Source: an uncultured Clostridium sp.
GTDB lineage: Bacteria; Bacillota; Clostridia; Lachnospirales; Lachnospiraceae
Assembly: GCA_900553925.1 (NCBI GenBank)
Contig: USFH01000008.1
Span: forward strand, 1 to 25,873
Length of the DNA: 25,873 nucleotides
Reading direction: 5' to 3'
Part shown: one piece after another, positions 1 through 7,543 of the stretch
Numbering within the stretch: position 1 is the first letter of the stretch
Layout: every line of letters begins with the position of its first letter
Translations under genes and position numbers: made by a program
The notes under the pieces: model-generated
The model's input: only the letters and a program-made list of their open reading frames with translations
What the model was told of the DNA's origin: nothing
Database searches by the model: none

Positions 1-192
1 TGTTCAATTCTTCCAGCTTGGAGCATTTGCTTGTTTTTCTGCTGTTTTACTCCAACCCACTCTTTGTTCAATTCTTCCAGCTTGGAGCATTTGCTTGTTT
101 TTCTGCTGTTTTACTCCAATCCAATCTTAGTTCAATTCTACCGGCTTGGAGCATTCCCTTGTTTTTCTGCTGTTTTACTCCAATCCGCTTGC
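1..192. repeat. 64-bp tandem repeat, three copies
   Basis: Three head-to-tail copies of a 64-bp unit begin at 1, 65 and 129; the third copy is slightly degraded. The array starts at the window edge, so more copies may lie outside. On the minus strand each unit carries TTGGAG and, about 26 bases later, CTCCAA, so each unit could form a weak hairpin. The period is not a multiple of three, so the open frames across it shift with every copy and do not look like real genes. It lies just beyond the terminator of the minus-strand envelope operon. There are no variable spacers, so it is not a CRISPR array. No function is known to me. Confidence 0.9.
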
Positions 193-252
193 TTCCTGCA
201 ACTGCCCTATTGGGGGATTTACCCATATTGGGGGTGTTTGCTCCAATTCAAG

Positions 253-280
253 AAAAAAGGAGGCATCCCTGCCTCCAAAA
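253..280 (-). terminator. Intrinsic terminator of the Dlt-like operon
   Basis: Read on the minus strand, a 7-bp perfect stem (GGAGGCA with TGCCTCC, 259-265 and 270-276, 4-base loop) is followed directly by a run of six T. It lies 23 bases past the stop codon of the last operon gene, as expected for a rho-independent terminator. Confidence 0.85.
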
Positions 281-302
281 ATAACATGGTATATATCAAT
301 AA

Positions 303-1283
303 TCACTTCTTACCTGATGCATACTCTACACTGTCTTCCTCCCAATGTTTGTAATCCGGATTGTTTCTTTTGTCTTTCAACCCATAAGCTTCCGATAGCC
401 AGTTTCCCACATATGCGCTCACCTTCTTCGCGCCTTCAAAGTTCAGATGATCGCCACCATCCTTCGTATCGGCTGACCAGTCAATGCCAAGCGCATCATT
501 CAGATTCAGATCTTCATAAGTAACTGCGTTTGCCTGCGCCCAGTCAGATACACTGTTGTGCTTTGCATATGTCCAGTTCTTTGGAGACGGGGAACTGACC
601 AGGACAAGATCCGCGCCATGACTCTCGCAATATTCTTTCATAAGGAGCAGATATTTTTCTGCATCGGCATCTATCATCCTTCGTTCCTCACTTGCATGCA
701 TGTAAGCTCCACCCTCATAAGGCTTGATCGTATTTCTCCTGATAAATCCACGGTTCTTCCCATCCTTTTTCTTTGTCAGGGCATTTGTACTTACAAACGC
801 ATCCTTCCAACGAGAATGATTCTTAAAAATCTCAACATGATCGGACAGACGGTCTAAAACATAATCTTTCGAATCGCCTTTTGATTTCACGCTGCGGAAC
901 AGGCAGTTCGTCTCTAAAACAACAACCTCTGGCGTCTGCGTCTCAAATGCCGCCTGTAAAATTGCATATGAATCGCACATACGCTGTGCGGATGTCCCGC
1001 AGATAAACGAGGTGTAGCCATGCTCTGCGAACATCTGTAATGGATTGAAGCTCGAATAGCATTCACTGTCCCCTAAAAACAATACATCGATCGTATCCTT
1101 CACTTCGCTTTTTACTTCCGCATCCTTCGTCCGGACGGCTGTTGTGTCGTAGATATCTGCATTGTTTTTCGGACGCAGGAATTTTCCTGCCAGTAACAGG
1201 ACCACACAAAGTCCGGCTAAAAAACCGACGCTGCCTGCAGCCATCCTAAAAGTTCTTTTCCATTTTCCACTTACTTTTTTCAT
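303..1283 (-). CDS. DltD/AlgJ-like SGNH membrane-anchored protein (copy 1)
   Basis: This 326-residue protein has an N-terminal signal-anchor (about residues 14-33) and a predicted extracytoplasmic SGNH fold. The nucleophile block is LGDSE with Ser73, and the C-terminal block is DGGDHLNFEG with His279. This layout fits the DltD and AlgJ/AlgX partners of MBOAT transferases, which help move acyl groups to envelope polymers outside the cell. I chose the ATG at 1283 because AAGAAG precedes it at good spacing; the frame runs open to 1367, but that extension is made of 40-bp repeat units. The gene follows its MBOAT partner and closes the operon. A paralogue with the same motifs lies at 6518-7543. 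The exact reaction and acceptor cannot be read from sequence. Confidence 0.8.
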   Translation of the reverse strand: MKKVSGKWKRTFRMAAGSVGFLAGLCVVLLLAGKFLRPKNNADIYDTTAVRTKDAEVKSEVKDTIDVLFLGDSECYSSFNPLQMFAEHGYTSFICGTSAQRMCDSYAILQAAFETQTPEVVVLETNCLFRSVKSKGDSKDYVLDRLSDHVEIFKNHSRWKDAFVSTNALTKKKDGKNRGFIRRNTIKPYEGGAYMHASEERRMIDADAEKYLLLMKEYCESHGADLVLVSSPSPKNWTYAKHNSVSDWAQANAVTYEDLNLNDALGIDWSADTKDGGDHLNFEGAKKVSAYVGNWLSEAYGLKDKRNNPDYKHWEEDSVEYASGKK

Positions 1284-1310
1284 ATACATTCTTCTTTCGT
1301 AAATCATACA

Positions 1311-1414
1311 CCATCCATACGCCGCATACATGTTACTCATATTCATTCTTCCATCCATACGCCGCATACATGTTTCACATATTCATTCTCCTGTCAGTAC
1401 GCCGCATAAATCAT
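1311..1414. repeat. 40-bp tandem repeat across the MBOAT-SGNH junction
   Basis: Two near-identical 40-bp units (1311-1350 and 1351-1390) are followed by a partial third unit (to about 1414) that is the coding end of the upstream MBOAT gene. The unit contains the codons for the MBOAT C-terminus (reading YAAY) plus a purine-rich ribosome-binding-like stretch and ATG codons. The array looks like a tandem duplication of the gene-end/start junction, which pushed the SGNH start about 110 bases away from the MBOAT stop. Confidence 0.8.
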
Positions 1415-2887
1415 ATCCACGATCGTATATCCGCTGCCATATGCGCCAAATACAACGACAAGAAGTATAACCGCATACCAGAAACTCCACCGGACCGGCA
1501 GCTTGCATTCCGCCACCCTTCTCCGGATTGAAATCCCCTTCTCGTGAATAACATCCACCACGAATACGAGCAGGATACTTACAGATGCCAGAATGAGATC
1601 CGGCACATCCACGCCGAAATTTGACTCCGCAAGTGCTGTGATATGGAAATCTGTTACGATTCCGCGCAGCATCCGGAATCCGGTTGCAACGGTATCTGCA
1701 CGAAAGAACATCTCACCGATGTTCACAATTATAAACATTTTCAGAAACCGGAATATTCTGAATCCAATGCTGTCTGTATCAAGTCTGAGATGCTCCACAA
1801 GCTTCCTGCATGGTTCCTCAGTCAGATTCTCAATCACGATCAGCACAAAATAATACATGCCATAAAAGATATAATTCATATGCGGTCCGTGCCAGATGCC
1901 ATTTGACAGCCAGACGAAGAATAACGCAATCGTCGGCGCCACAAATTTACTGACCGAAAATCCGGCTTGCTTCTTAATCTTCTTCGCAAGATTCTTGACC
2001 GGTTTCGCAAGGGAGATTGGATAAAACACATAATCCTTCAGCCATGCGCCAAGCGTAATATGCCATCTGCGCCAGAAATCCCCTGCATTCTTCGCGAAGA
2101 ACGGCTGGCGAAAATTCTCCGGCAATGGTACACCGAAGATCTCACCGCTTCCCATGACGATATCCATACAGCCGGAAAACTCCATGTAAAGCTGCATCGT
2201 ATACGCAAGCACACCAACAAGGATTGCCGTACCATCGAAATTGTTGTAGCTGCTGAATACCTTTGCCACAAGCGGTGCCAGCCGGTCTGCAATCACCATC
2301 TTCTTAAATAGTCCCCAGATGATACGCTGGTACCCAAAGACCAGATTTTCAAACTGAATGCTTCTTCCGCCATACAAAGCTTCTGCAGTCTCAGAAAAAC
2401 GGCTGATCGGGCCTTCCATGATCTGGGGGAAGAAGCTTAAGAATAGTGCCACCTTGAACGGATTCTTACAGGACTCCTGGGTGCCTCGATAGACATCTGT
2501 CATGTAGGAAATCGCCTGTAAACTGTAATAGGAAATACCAATCGGTGCTGCAAGTGTCACACCAAATATCCGCAGGTATTTGAGTGTCACAAGTGCCCCT
2601 AGGATCAGCACGATCCCGACTGCCAGCACGCCACGTTTCTTCCGTGTAAGTGCTTTCCCGCGCAGGTCACTATGCTTTACAGGAATTCGCGCAAGCCATC
2701 TTCCGATTCCGTATGTCACAAGCGTTGCCAACAGCAGCCAGACAAGAAGCTTACCGCTTATCATACAAAAAAATGTATAATCCGCTGCCAGCATCACCAA
2801 AAACCGGAACCGCGCCGGACATAATTGATACAATACGATCACAACCGGCAAAAATATTAAACTGTATGTAAGCAGATGATACGCCAT
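1394..2887 (-). CDS. MBOAT-family membrane O-acyltransferase (copy 1)
   Basis: This 497-residue polytopic membrane protein is of the DltB/AlgI/PatA type. The MBOAT core is clear: FWRRWHITLG with His276 and NGIWHG with the expected catalytic His333, followed by the usual YFYGMYYF-like helix. Family members take an acyl or D-alanyl group from a carrier inside the cell and pass it to a polymer across the membrane. The partner here is probably the carrier protein just upstream (2990-3217), with the SGNH protein downstream. DltB itself is about 400 residues, so the length is closer to AlgI. The start is the ATG at 2887 with an AGGA site; the N-terminus (MAYH..Y..FLPVV) matches the second MBOAT in the window. 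The substrate is not determinable from sequence. Confidence 0.9.
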   Translation of the reverse strand: MAYHLLTYSLIFLPVVIVLYQLCPARFRFLVMLAADYTFFCMISGKLLVWLLLATLVTYGIGRWLARIPVKHSDLRGKALTRKKRGVLAVGIVLILGALVTLKYLRIFGVTLAAPIGISYYSLQAISYMTDVYRGTQESCKNPFKVALFLSFFPQIMEGPISRFSETAEALYGGRSIQFENLVFGYQRIIWGLFKKMVIADRLAPLVAKVFSSYNNFDGTAILVGVLAYTMQLYMEFSGCMDIVMGSGEIFGVPLPENFRQPFFAKNAGDFWRRWHITLGAWLKDYVFYPISLAKPVKNLAKKIKKQAGFSVSKFVAPTIALFFVWLSNGIWHGPHMNYIFYGMYYFVLIVIENLTEEPCRKLVEHLRLDTDSIGFRIFRFLKMFIIVNIGEMFFRADTVATGFRMLRGIVTDFHITALAESNFGVDVPDLILASVSILLVFVVDVIHEKGISIRRRVAECKLPVRWSFWYAVILLVVVFGAYGSGYTIVDMIYAAY

Positions 2888-2933
2888 ATGTCCTGTTCCT
2901 TTCTCTTTCGTGTGATTTTGTGCCTGATTTTTT

Positions 2934-2989
2934 CATCCCACATCCACACGCACCCATTCGCTTGGATGCTTTCCTGTGTGTATGGGATG
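2934..2989 (-). other. Intergenic stem-loop after the carrier-protein gene
   Basis: The 102-bp gap between the carrier-protein stop and the MBOAT start holds an imperfect hairpin: CATCCCA pairs with TGGGATG (2934-2940 and 2983-2989), continued by CACAC with GTGTG. On the minus strand the 3' arm is followed by A residues, not T, so it is not an intrinsic terminator. It could stabilise or process the mRNA so that the small carrier is made in excess, but that is inference. Confidence 0.5.
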
Positions 2990-3217
2990 CTACGCCTCCT
3001 TCAATCTACAGATCATCTCCCACAGGCTCTTTGCTGAATTAAAGTTCGCCGGAATCAGCTCTGCCGGTGATACCTCAACATCAAAAGTATCCTCAATCTC
3101 TGATACAAGTGATAAAATAGCAAAGGAATCTAAGATATGATCGTCAATTAATGTCGTACAGTTCTCAAAATCCTCACCTGGTGCAATACCTTCCAAAATC
3201 TCTAATAATTCTTCCAT
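2990..3217 (-). CDS. DltC-like acyl/aminoacyl carrier protein
   Basis: This 75-residue acidic protein has the carrier-protein signature ILDSFAILSLVSEIED. Ser31 is the predicted 4'-phosphopantetheine site. The DSF motif and the following L..EIED..FDVEV pattern resemble DltC more than fatty-acid ACP. It probably carries the aminoacyl thioester made by the ligase at 4655-6340 and delivers it to one or both MBOAT proteins. The ATG at 3217 has a strong AGGAGG site. It sits in the operon between the decarboxylase gene and the second MBOAT gene, separated from the decarboxylase by a 38-bp tandem repeat array. A companion phosphopantetheinyl transferase is not in the window. Confidence 0.88.
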   Translation of the reverse strand: MEELLEILEGIAPGEDFENCTTLIDDHILDSFAILSLVSEIEDTFDVEVSPAELIPANFNSAKSLWEMICRLKEA

Positions 3218-3250
3218 GTTACAAATCCTCCTATTTTTTTATTGTGAACC

Positions 3251-3400
3251 CATGCTTTCTCATGCATTGCCGCATTCCGGTTTCCTGTTTTCATGCATCC
3301 TGCGTTGTCGCATTCAGGTTCTCTGTTTTCATGCATCCTACGTTGTCGCATTCTGGTTTCCTGTTTTCACGCATCCTGCGTTGTCACATCCGGTTCCAGT
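3251..3400. repeat. 38-bp tandem repeat, three copies, upstream of the carrier gene
   Basis: Three 38-bp units lie at 3271-3308, 3309-3346 and 3347-3384, with partial units on both sides (about 3251-3270 and 3385-3400). Units differ at only a few bases. The array fills the gap between the decarboxylase stop codon (3384-3386) and the carrier-protein ribosome binding site. On the minus strand each unit begins with ACAACG, has a central GGATGCATG and ends near GAATGCG. There are no spacers, and the period is not a multiple of three. Confidence 0.9.
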
Positions 3401-4658
3401 TTCCACTGCCATGAAACGGATACGTCTCCACCCGGTCACGCAGCTTTTCGATTTTTCCGTCTGTCCTGCAGATTAAAATCTGCGGCAGTTCCCGGCTCAG
3501 AAACATTGCCATACCCTCGGTCGCCGCATAAGCACCACATCGTTTGAAGCAGATTACATCGCCTTTTTCGGGATTGTGCAAAGTGACATCCCTTGCGAGC
3601 ACGTCATTCACGGTACAGAGCGATCCACACAGATGAAACATCTCTCCGGCATCGCTATTTTCCGGCAGGCTGCACTCACTCTTTCCGTCCGCTCCACCGT
3701 GCTCCAACAGGATACAGTCATCACCATCTTTTTCTGCAAGCACTTTAATCTCCGGCTGCTTCATCCCCATCATCCAACCATAGTAATTGATCTGGTGGAT
3801 TCCGCCATCTAAGATCACGAATCCCGGCTGTGCCGTCCGCTTGACATCCATCACACGCGTCAGGTAATAACCACTCATCGACACAAGGAATCGTCCAAGC
3901 TCGATTGTCTTTTTGCCGTAGGCGTCACATGTCCGAAGCTTCTCGGCAAGAGCCTGTATCTGCGGCTCCGGCTCGCTTTCCCGCTGATCCTTCTCGCTGT
4001 CATTTACGAAATAAGAAACCTTCATGCCTGCTCCGTATTCAAGCTCCGGAAGCCTCGTTCCGGTCTCAGCCTCAAACGTCCCTGCAAATGTAGCCAAGGT
4101 ATCCATCTCCTTCTCCAGCTTGCTCTGCCGCTTCTGAGTCCCGGCATAATAATGAACGCCCGCCAGTGTCAGATATGGACTTTCCTGTACCTCCTTTGCC
4201 AGTCGGATAAATGTCTCAGCATCAACACCGAACTGATTGCCACTCGAAAGCCGGATGAAAACCGAGAGCTGCATATGATTTTTCTCCGCGAGTGTCCGCA
4301 GGATCTTCGCATGTTCTTCCGATTCGATCGTGTAGATTCCGGCGCCCTTGCTGTAAGACAAGATGCGTTTCATGGATTCGTAGGTCTTGTTGACCCCGGA
4401 TACCACAATCTTCTCCGGTGCAATCTGTTCCTGTATGCAGATCTCATATTCGCCCGGGGAGCAGACTTCCAGCCGATCAACCATGTCTGCCACATACGGA
4501 ATCAGAAATGGATTCGCTTTTACTGCAAAGCAAAGTCCGGTACCCTCCGGCAGCAGACTGCGAAGCAACCGGATTCGCGTTTCCACTTCCCGCACATCGA
4601 AGATATAGGTCGGCGTTCCATATGCCGCAGCAGCAATTCTTAATTCTTCTGTATTCAT
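3384..4658 (-). CDS. Fold-III PLP-dependent decarboxylase (LysA/BtrK-like)
   Basis: This 424-residue protein belongs to the diaminopimelate/ornithine decarboxylase superfamily. It has the PLP lysine in FAVKANP (Lys47), GVHYYAGTQ (His169), a glycine-rich EYGAGM (207-212), ELGRFLV (253-259), the active-site cysteine block CGSLCTVND (Cys348) and CGAYAATEG (374-382). True DAP decarboxylases usually read CESGD at the cysteine block; here it is CTVND, so a substrate other than meso-DAP is likely. Its position between an AMP ligase and a carrier protein recalls BtrK, which decarboxylates glutamyl-carrier to 4-aminobutyryl-carrier, and the ligase/decarboxylase/ACP sets near exosortase-A loci. The start overlaps the ligase stop as ATGA, so translation is probably coupled. 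The substrate is inference. Confidence 0.85.
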   Translation of the reverse strand: MNTEELRIAAAAYGTPTYIFDVREVETRIRLLRSLLPEGTGLCFAVKANPFLIPYVADMVDRLEVCSPGEYEICIQEQIAPEKIVVSGVNKTYESMKRILSYSKGAGIYTIESEEHAKILRTLAEKNHMQLSVFIRLSSGNQFGVDAETFIRLAKEVQESPYLTLAGVHYYAGTQKRQSKLEKEMDTLATFAGTFEAETGTRLPELEYGAGMKVSYFVNDSEKDQRESEPEPQIQALAEKLRTCDAYGKKTIELGRFLVSMSGYYLTRVMDVKRTAQPGFVILDGGIHQINYYGWMMGMKQPEIKVLAEKDGDDCILLEHGGADGKSECSLPENSDAGEMFHLCGSLCTVNDVLARDVTLHNPEKGDVICFKRCGAYAATEGMAMFLSRELPQILICRTDGKIEKLRDRVETYPFHGSGNWNRM

Positions 4659-6340
4659 GCAAACGCTCCTTCCTTATACTGTGCTTCCAACAGCTTCTTG
4701 TCTGTCTTGCCGTTCTTATTAAGCGGCAGCATGTCCACCTTGCAAAATACATTCGGCACCATGTAATCCGGCACCTTTTTCTTCATCGCGGTAATCAGAT
4801 ATTTCTTATCATCAATTCCGATGTAACAGGCAACAACCTTGTTCTTCTCCCGATCGTAAAAGCACGCGGCACCCTCGATCTCCGGGATTGCGGCAAGTGC
4901 ATGTTCTATCTCCTCTAACTCGATCCGGTGTCCCATATGCTTGATCTGAAAATCTTTCCGTCCCGCGAAATAAAACAGTCCGTCCCCGCCATAGCTTGCC
5001 AAATCTCCCGTCCGGTAGATCGTCTCCGGGTAATCAGGACTAAGCGGATTTGCCACAAATGCATTCGCTGTCGCCGCAGCATTCCTGTAATATCCGAGAG
5101 CGAGTGTCGTACCTGCCACGCAGAGCTCTCCAATCTTGCCAACGCTTCCCGGTTCGATCAGATGATTGTCCTCGTCAAGCAGAAATACCCGTTCGTTCGG
5201 AAATGGAATTCCGATCGGAAGCTTCTCCTCCTCAGTATATTCGCGTTCCAGAATATGATAGGTGCAGTTACAGGTGATTTCCGTCGGTCCATAGAGATTC
5301 ACAAACATCGCATCCGGATAGCAGCTTTGCCATGCGTGAAGCTGCCGGATCGGCATCGCCTCACCGCTGAATAAAATCTTGTTGATATCTGCCGGCACTT
5401 TATGTTTTAGTCCGTGCAGACGATTCAACAGGCAGAGTGCCGATACCGCCCAGATCAGTGTTGTGACATGATTCTCATCGAGCATATCCACAACCGAATT
5501 TGGAAACATAAAATATGCTTTCGGAATCACAACTAAGGTTGCACCCACCTTCATCGCACTGTAGATGTCCTTGACCGATACGTCGAAATCAAACGGTGCC
5601 TGATTGCCGATCACATCGGCTTTGGTGATATCGAAAATCTCCGTAAACTGATTGATAAATTCAATCACCGACCGATGTGCCACAAGTACGCCCTTCGGGG
5701 TTCCGGTCGATCCGGAAGTAAAATTACAATAGAGCGGATCGGTATCGATCATGGATTCCCGGATTTCCTGCAGACGGGCATTTTCCATATCCGATAATTC
5801 CATCTGCCAATCTGCATCTCCGGTTTCACCGGAATCATTTTCATCTATCGCATACAATTCCTCTTGCTGATTCACACATCCGGTTGTTCCATCTGTGCCG
5901 GTCTGTGCCATGTTCTCTGTATCTTCCGGATTTACACATTCGAATTTCAGCCCGTGTACCAGTGTCTCCATCCGGATCACCCGCTCCGTACAACCACACG
6001 CTGCAAGCTTGTCCGGTGCATTGCTTCCGTCTACGATCACCTCCGGCTCTAACACCGAAAGCATCGACCGGATACGTGCCTCCGGGAACGATGGATCGAC
6101 CAGCGTGTAGAAGCAGCCCGCATAGACGATTCCGAAAAATACCGCCAGCGTATCCGCACTCTTATCCGCAAATACACATACCGGATGGTTCGGTGTTGTA
6201 TGCTTTACCAGACGGCTGCCAATATGTCTTGCTGTCTTCCATAATTGTTCATATGTATAAGCACAGGCTGTATCCTTCACAGCAATCTTGTCCGGATACT
6301 TCTGTGCACTTTGTTCCAGATATTCCAATACATTTTTCAT
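4655..6340 (-). CDS. DltA-like AMP-forming amino acid:carrier ligase
   Basis: This 561-residue member of the ANL adenylation family has the phosphate loop FTSGSTGTPKG (207-217), a DltA-like APFDFDVSVKD (249-258), YGPTE (350-354), RTGD (443-446), the hinge region RKDFQIKHMGHRIE (461-474) and the C-terminal catalytic lysine in NGKTD (Lys545). It should activate an amino acid with ATP and load it on the carrier at 2990-3217. The ATG at 6340 is chosen because GGAGG lies 6 bases upstream; 21 more in-frame residues to 6403 lack a good site. An acidic, low-complexity insert (about 137-195) just before the phosphate loop is absent from typical DltA. The amino acid specificity is unknown; D-alanine is one option, a side-chain-activated dicarboxylic amino acid another. 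Confidence 0.88.
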   Translation of the reverse strand: MKNVLEYLEQSAQKYPDKIAVKDTACAYTYEQLWKTARHIGSRLVKHTTPNHPVCVFADKSADTLAVFFGIVYAGCFYTLVDPSFPEARIRSMLSVLEPEVIVDGSNAPDKLAACGCTERVIRMETLVHGLKFECVNPEDTENMAQTGTDGTTGCVNQQEELYAIDENDSGETGDADWQMELSDMENARLQEIRESMIDTDPLYCNFTSGSTGTPKGVLVAHRSVIEFINQFTEIFDITKADVIGNQAPFDFDVSVKDIYSAMKVGATLVVIPKAYFMFPNSVVDMLDENHVTTLIWAVSALCLLNRLHGLKHKVPADINKILFSGEAMPIRQLHAWQSCYPDAMFVNLYGPTEITCNCTYHILEREYTEEEKLPIGIPFPNERVFLLDEDNHLIEPGSVGKIGELCVAGTTLALGYYRNAAATANAFVANPLSPDYPETIYRTGDLASYGGDGLFYFAGRKDFQIKHMGHRIELEEIEHALAAIPEIEGAACFYDREKNKVVACYIGIDDKKYLITAMKKKVPDYMVPNVFCKVDMLPLNKNGKTDKKLLEAQYKEGAFA

Positions 6341-6517
6341 AATGTCCTCCATGCGTGCAGGTTCAAGATGCCTGACTACGAAAATGCTCCGGCAAATTTT
6401 CACACATCATATATATGCCTCCATCTGCGTGTCTGCTGCATTTTTCTGTTCTGTATCTTAGTATAGCGACTTAAATATTAAGATAAAACCAAGCAATCAT
6501 TTAAGATTTGTTTAAGT
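6341..6517 (-). promoter_or_regulatory. AT-rich gap with possible internal promoter
   Basis: The 177 bp between the SGNH gene and the ligase start is the largest gap inside the envelope cluster apart from the 38-bp repeats. On the minus strand it has a TATACT box (6460-6465) without a good -35. Next to it is a perfect CTTAA-ATA-TTAAG inverted repeat (6470-6482) that could be an operator. I see no terminator, so read-through from upstream genes is also possible. Confidence 0.3.
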
Positions 6518-7543
6518 TTACGGAAGGAGTTTTTCAAACTCTGCCGCCCGCTTGTTCCATGCCTCATACCGGGCATCCTTCCGGCGATCCTGCAAGGTAT
6601 AATGCGTCTGCAGATACTGCTGCAGATATGCCGTCACCTTCCGGCAGCCATTATAATTAATATGATCTCCACCATCGAGCGTATCTAGGTTCCAGTCTAT
6701 TCCGAGTTCTTCGGTATCCAGATTCAGATCAAGATATGGAACACCCAGATTATCCGCAAGTGCCTGCACCTCATTGTGGCGCTGCATCGTATGATTAGCC
6801 GGAGAAGGCGCCGTCACCAAAAGCAGCTTCGTTCCATGCGTATCGCACAGGTCTTTGATTCCCTCGAGGTAATACCGTGTGATAAATGTCACCGGTGTTT
6901 TCTCATCCGTCGCATGCATGTAGGCACCGCTGGTATAGGGTGCCACAGCTGACCGCAGTTCAAATCCATTGAAAATCGTCGTCTGCAGTTTCGGATCGGC
7001 AGGTTCCATCTTCCAGAACCGGTGGTATTTGAGAATCGGGAACATCTGCCGTGCAAGCTCCTGCGCGGATTTTACCGCATCCCGTATCACACTTGCATCT
7101 CCTCTGGAGAAAAACTCATTTGTCTCTAAGATTACCACCTTCGGAGATTGCCGTTTCAGAATCTTCTTAAGCGAGAAATAACTTTCCCCGATCCATTGTC
7201 CGGACTGTCCACCGATATATGATGCAATGCCCGCGTCCTTCCATAACTGATAGGGGGACAATACCGTATAGCTCTCGCTGTCGCCAAGGATTGCCACATC
7301 AACCATATCCTCCGGTTCGGACAGCAGATGCAGCAGGTACCGTTCCCGCTCGGAAACCGAATCCTGCAAGCCAAGCCGGATTGGATCACATATCTTCCCG
7401 GCTGCTACAAGAAGCAGCAAAATCACCATTGCAAATGCGGCTGCCCGAAGCCATATCTTATGTGTCCCGGATTTTTTTCTTCCAGAATCCGTATTTCCCG
7501 AAATATCTTTCTTTTGTATATCCATATCTTTAGAAGCCTGCAT
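6518..7543 (-). CDS. DltD/AlgJ-like SGNH membrane-anchored protein (copy 2)
   Basis: This 341-residue paralogue of the protein at 303-1283 has a basic cytoplasmic N-terminus, one membrane anchor (about residues 32-50), then an SGNH domain with LGDSE (Ser89) and DGGDHINYNG (His294). Both paralogues also share a VVILETN-like strand and a GAYMHA stretch. It probably works outside the membrane with the MBOAT encoded just upstream: its ATG (7543) overlaps the end of that gene by 14 bases and has AGGAGGTG about 10 bases ahead. It is unlike copy 1 in its N-terminus and most of its middle, so the duplication is not recent. Confidence 0.8.
   Translation of the reverse strand: MQASKDMDIQKKDISGNTDSGRKKSGTHKIWLRAAAFAMVILLLLVAAGKICDPIRLGLQDSVSERERYLLHLLSEPEDMVDVAILGDSESYTVLSPYQLWKDAGIASYIGGQSGQWIGESYFSLKKILKRQSPKVVILETNEFFSRGDASVIRDAVKSAQELARQMFPILKYHRFWKMEPADPKLQTTIFNGFELRSAVAPYTSGAYMHATDEKTPVTFITRYYLEGIKDLCDTHGTKLLLVTAPSPANHTMQRHNEVQALADNLGVPYLDLNLDTEELGIDWNLDTLDGGDHINYNGCRKVTAYLQQYLQTHYTLQDRRKDARYEAWNKRAAEFEKLLP

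Noticed and set aside
1..192. CRISPR array
   Set aside because: Units abut each other without unique spacers, and no cas genes are present; the same applies to the 38-bp array at 3271-3384.
18..523. Plus-strand open frames over the 64-bp repeats
   Set aside because: The repeat period shifts the frame at each copy, there is no ribosome site, and the downstream part is antisense to the SGNH gene.
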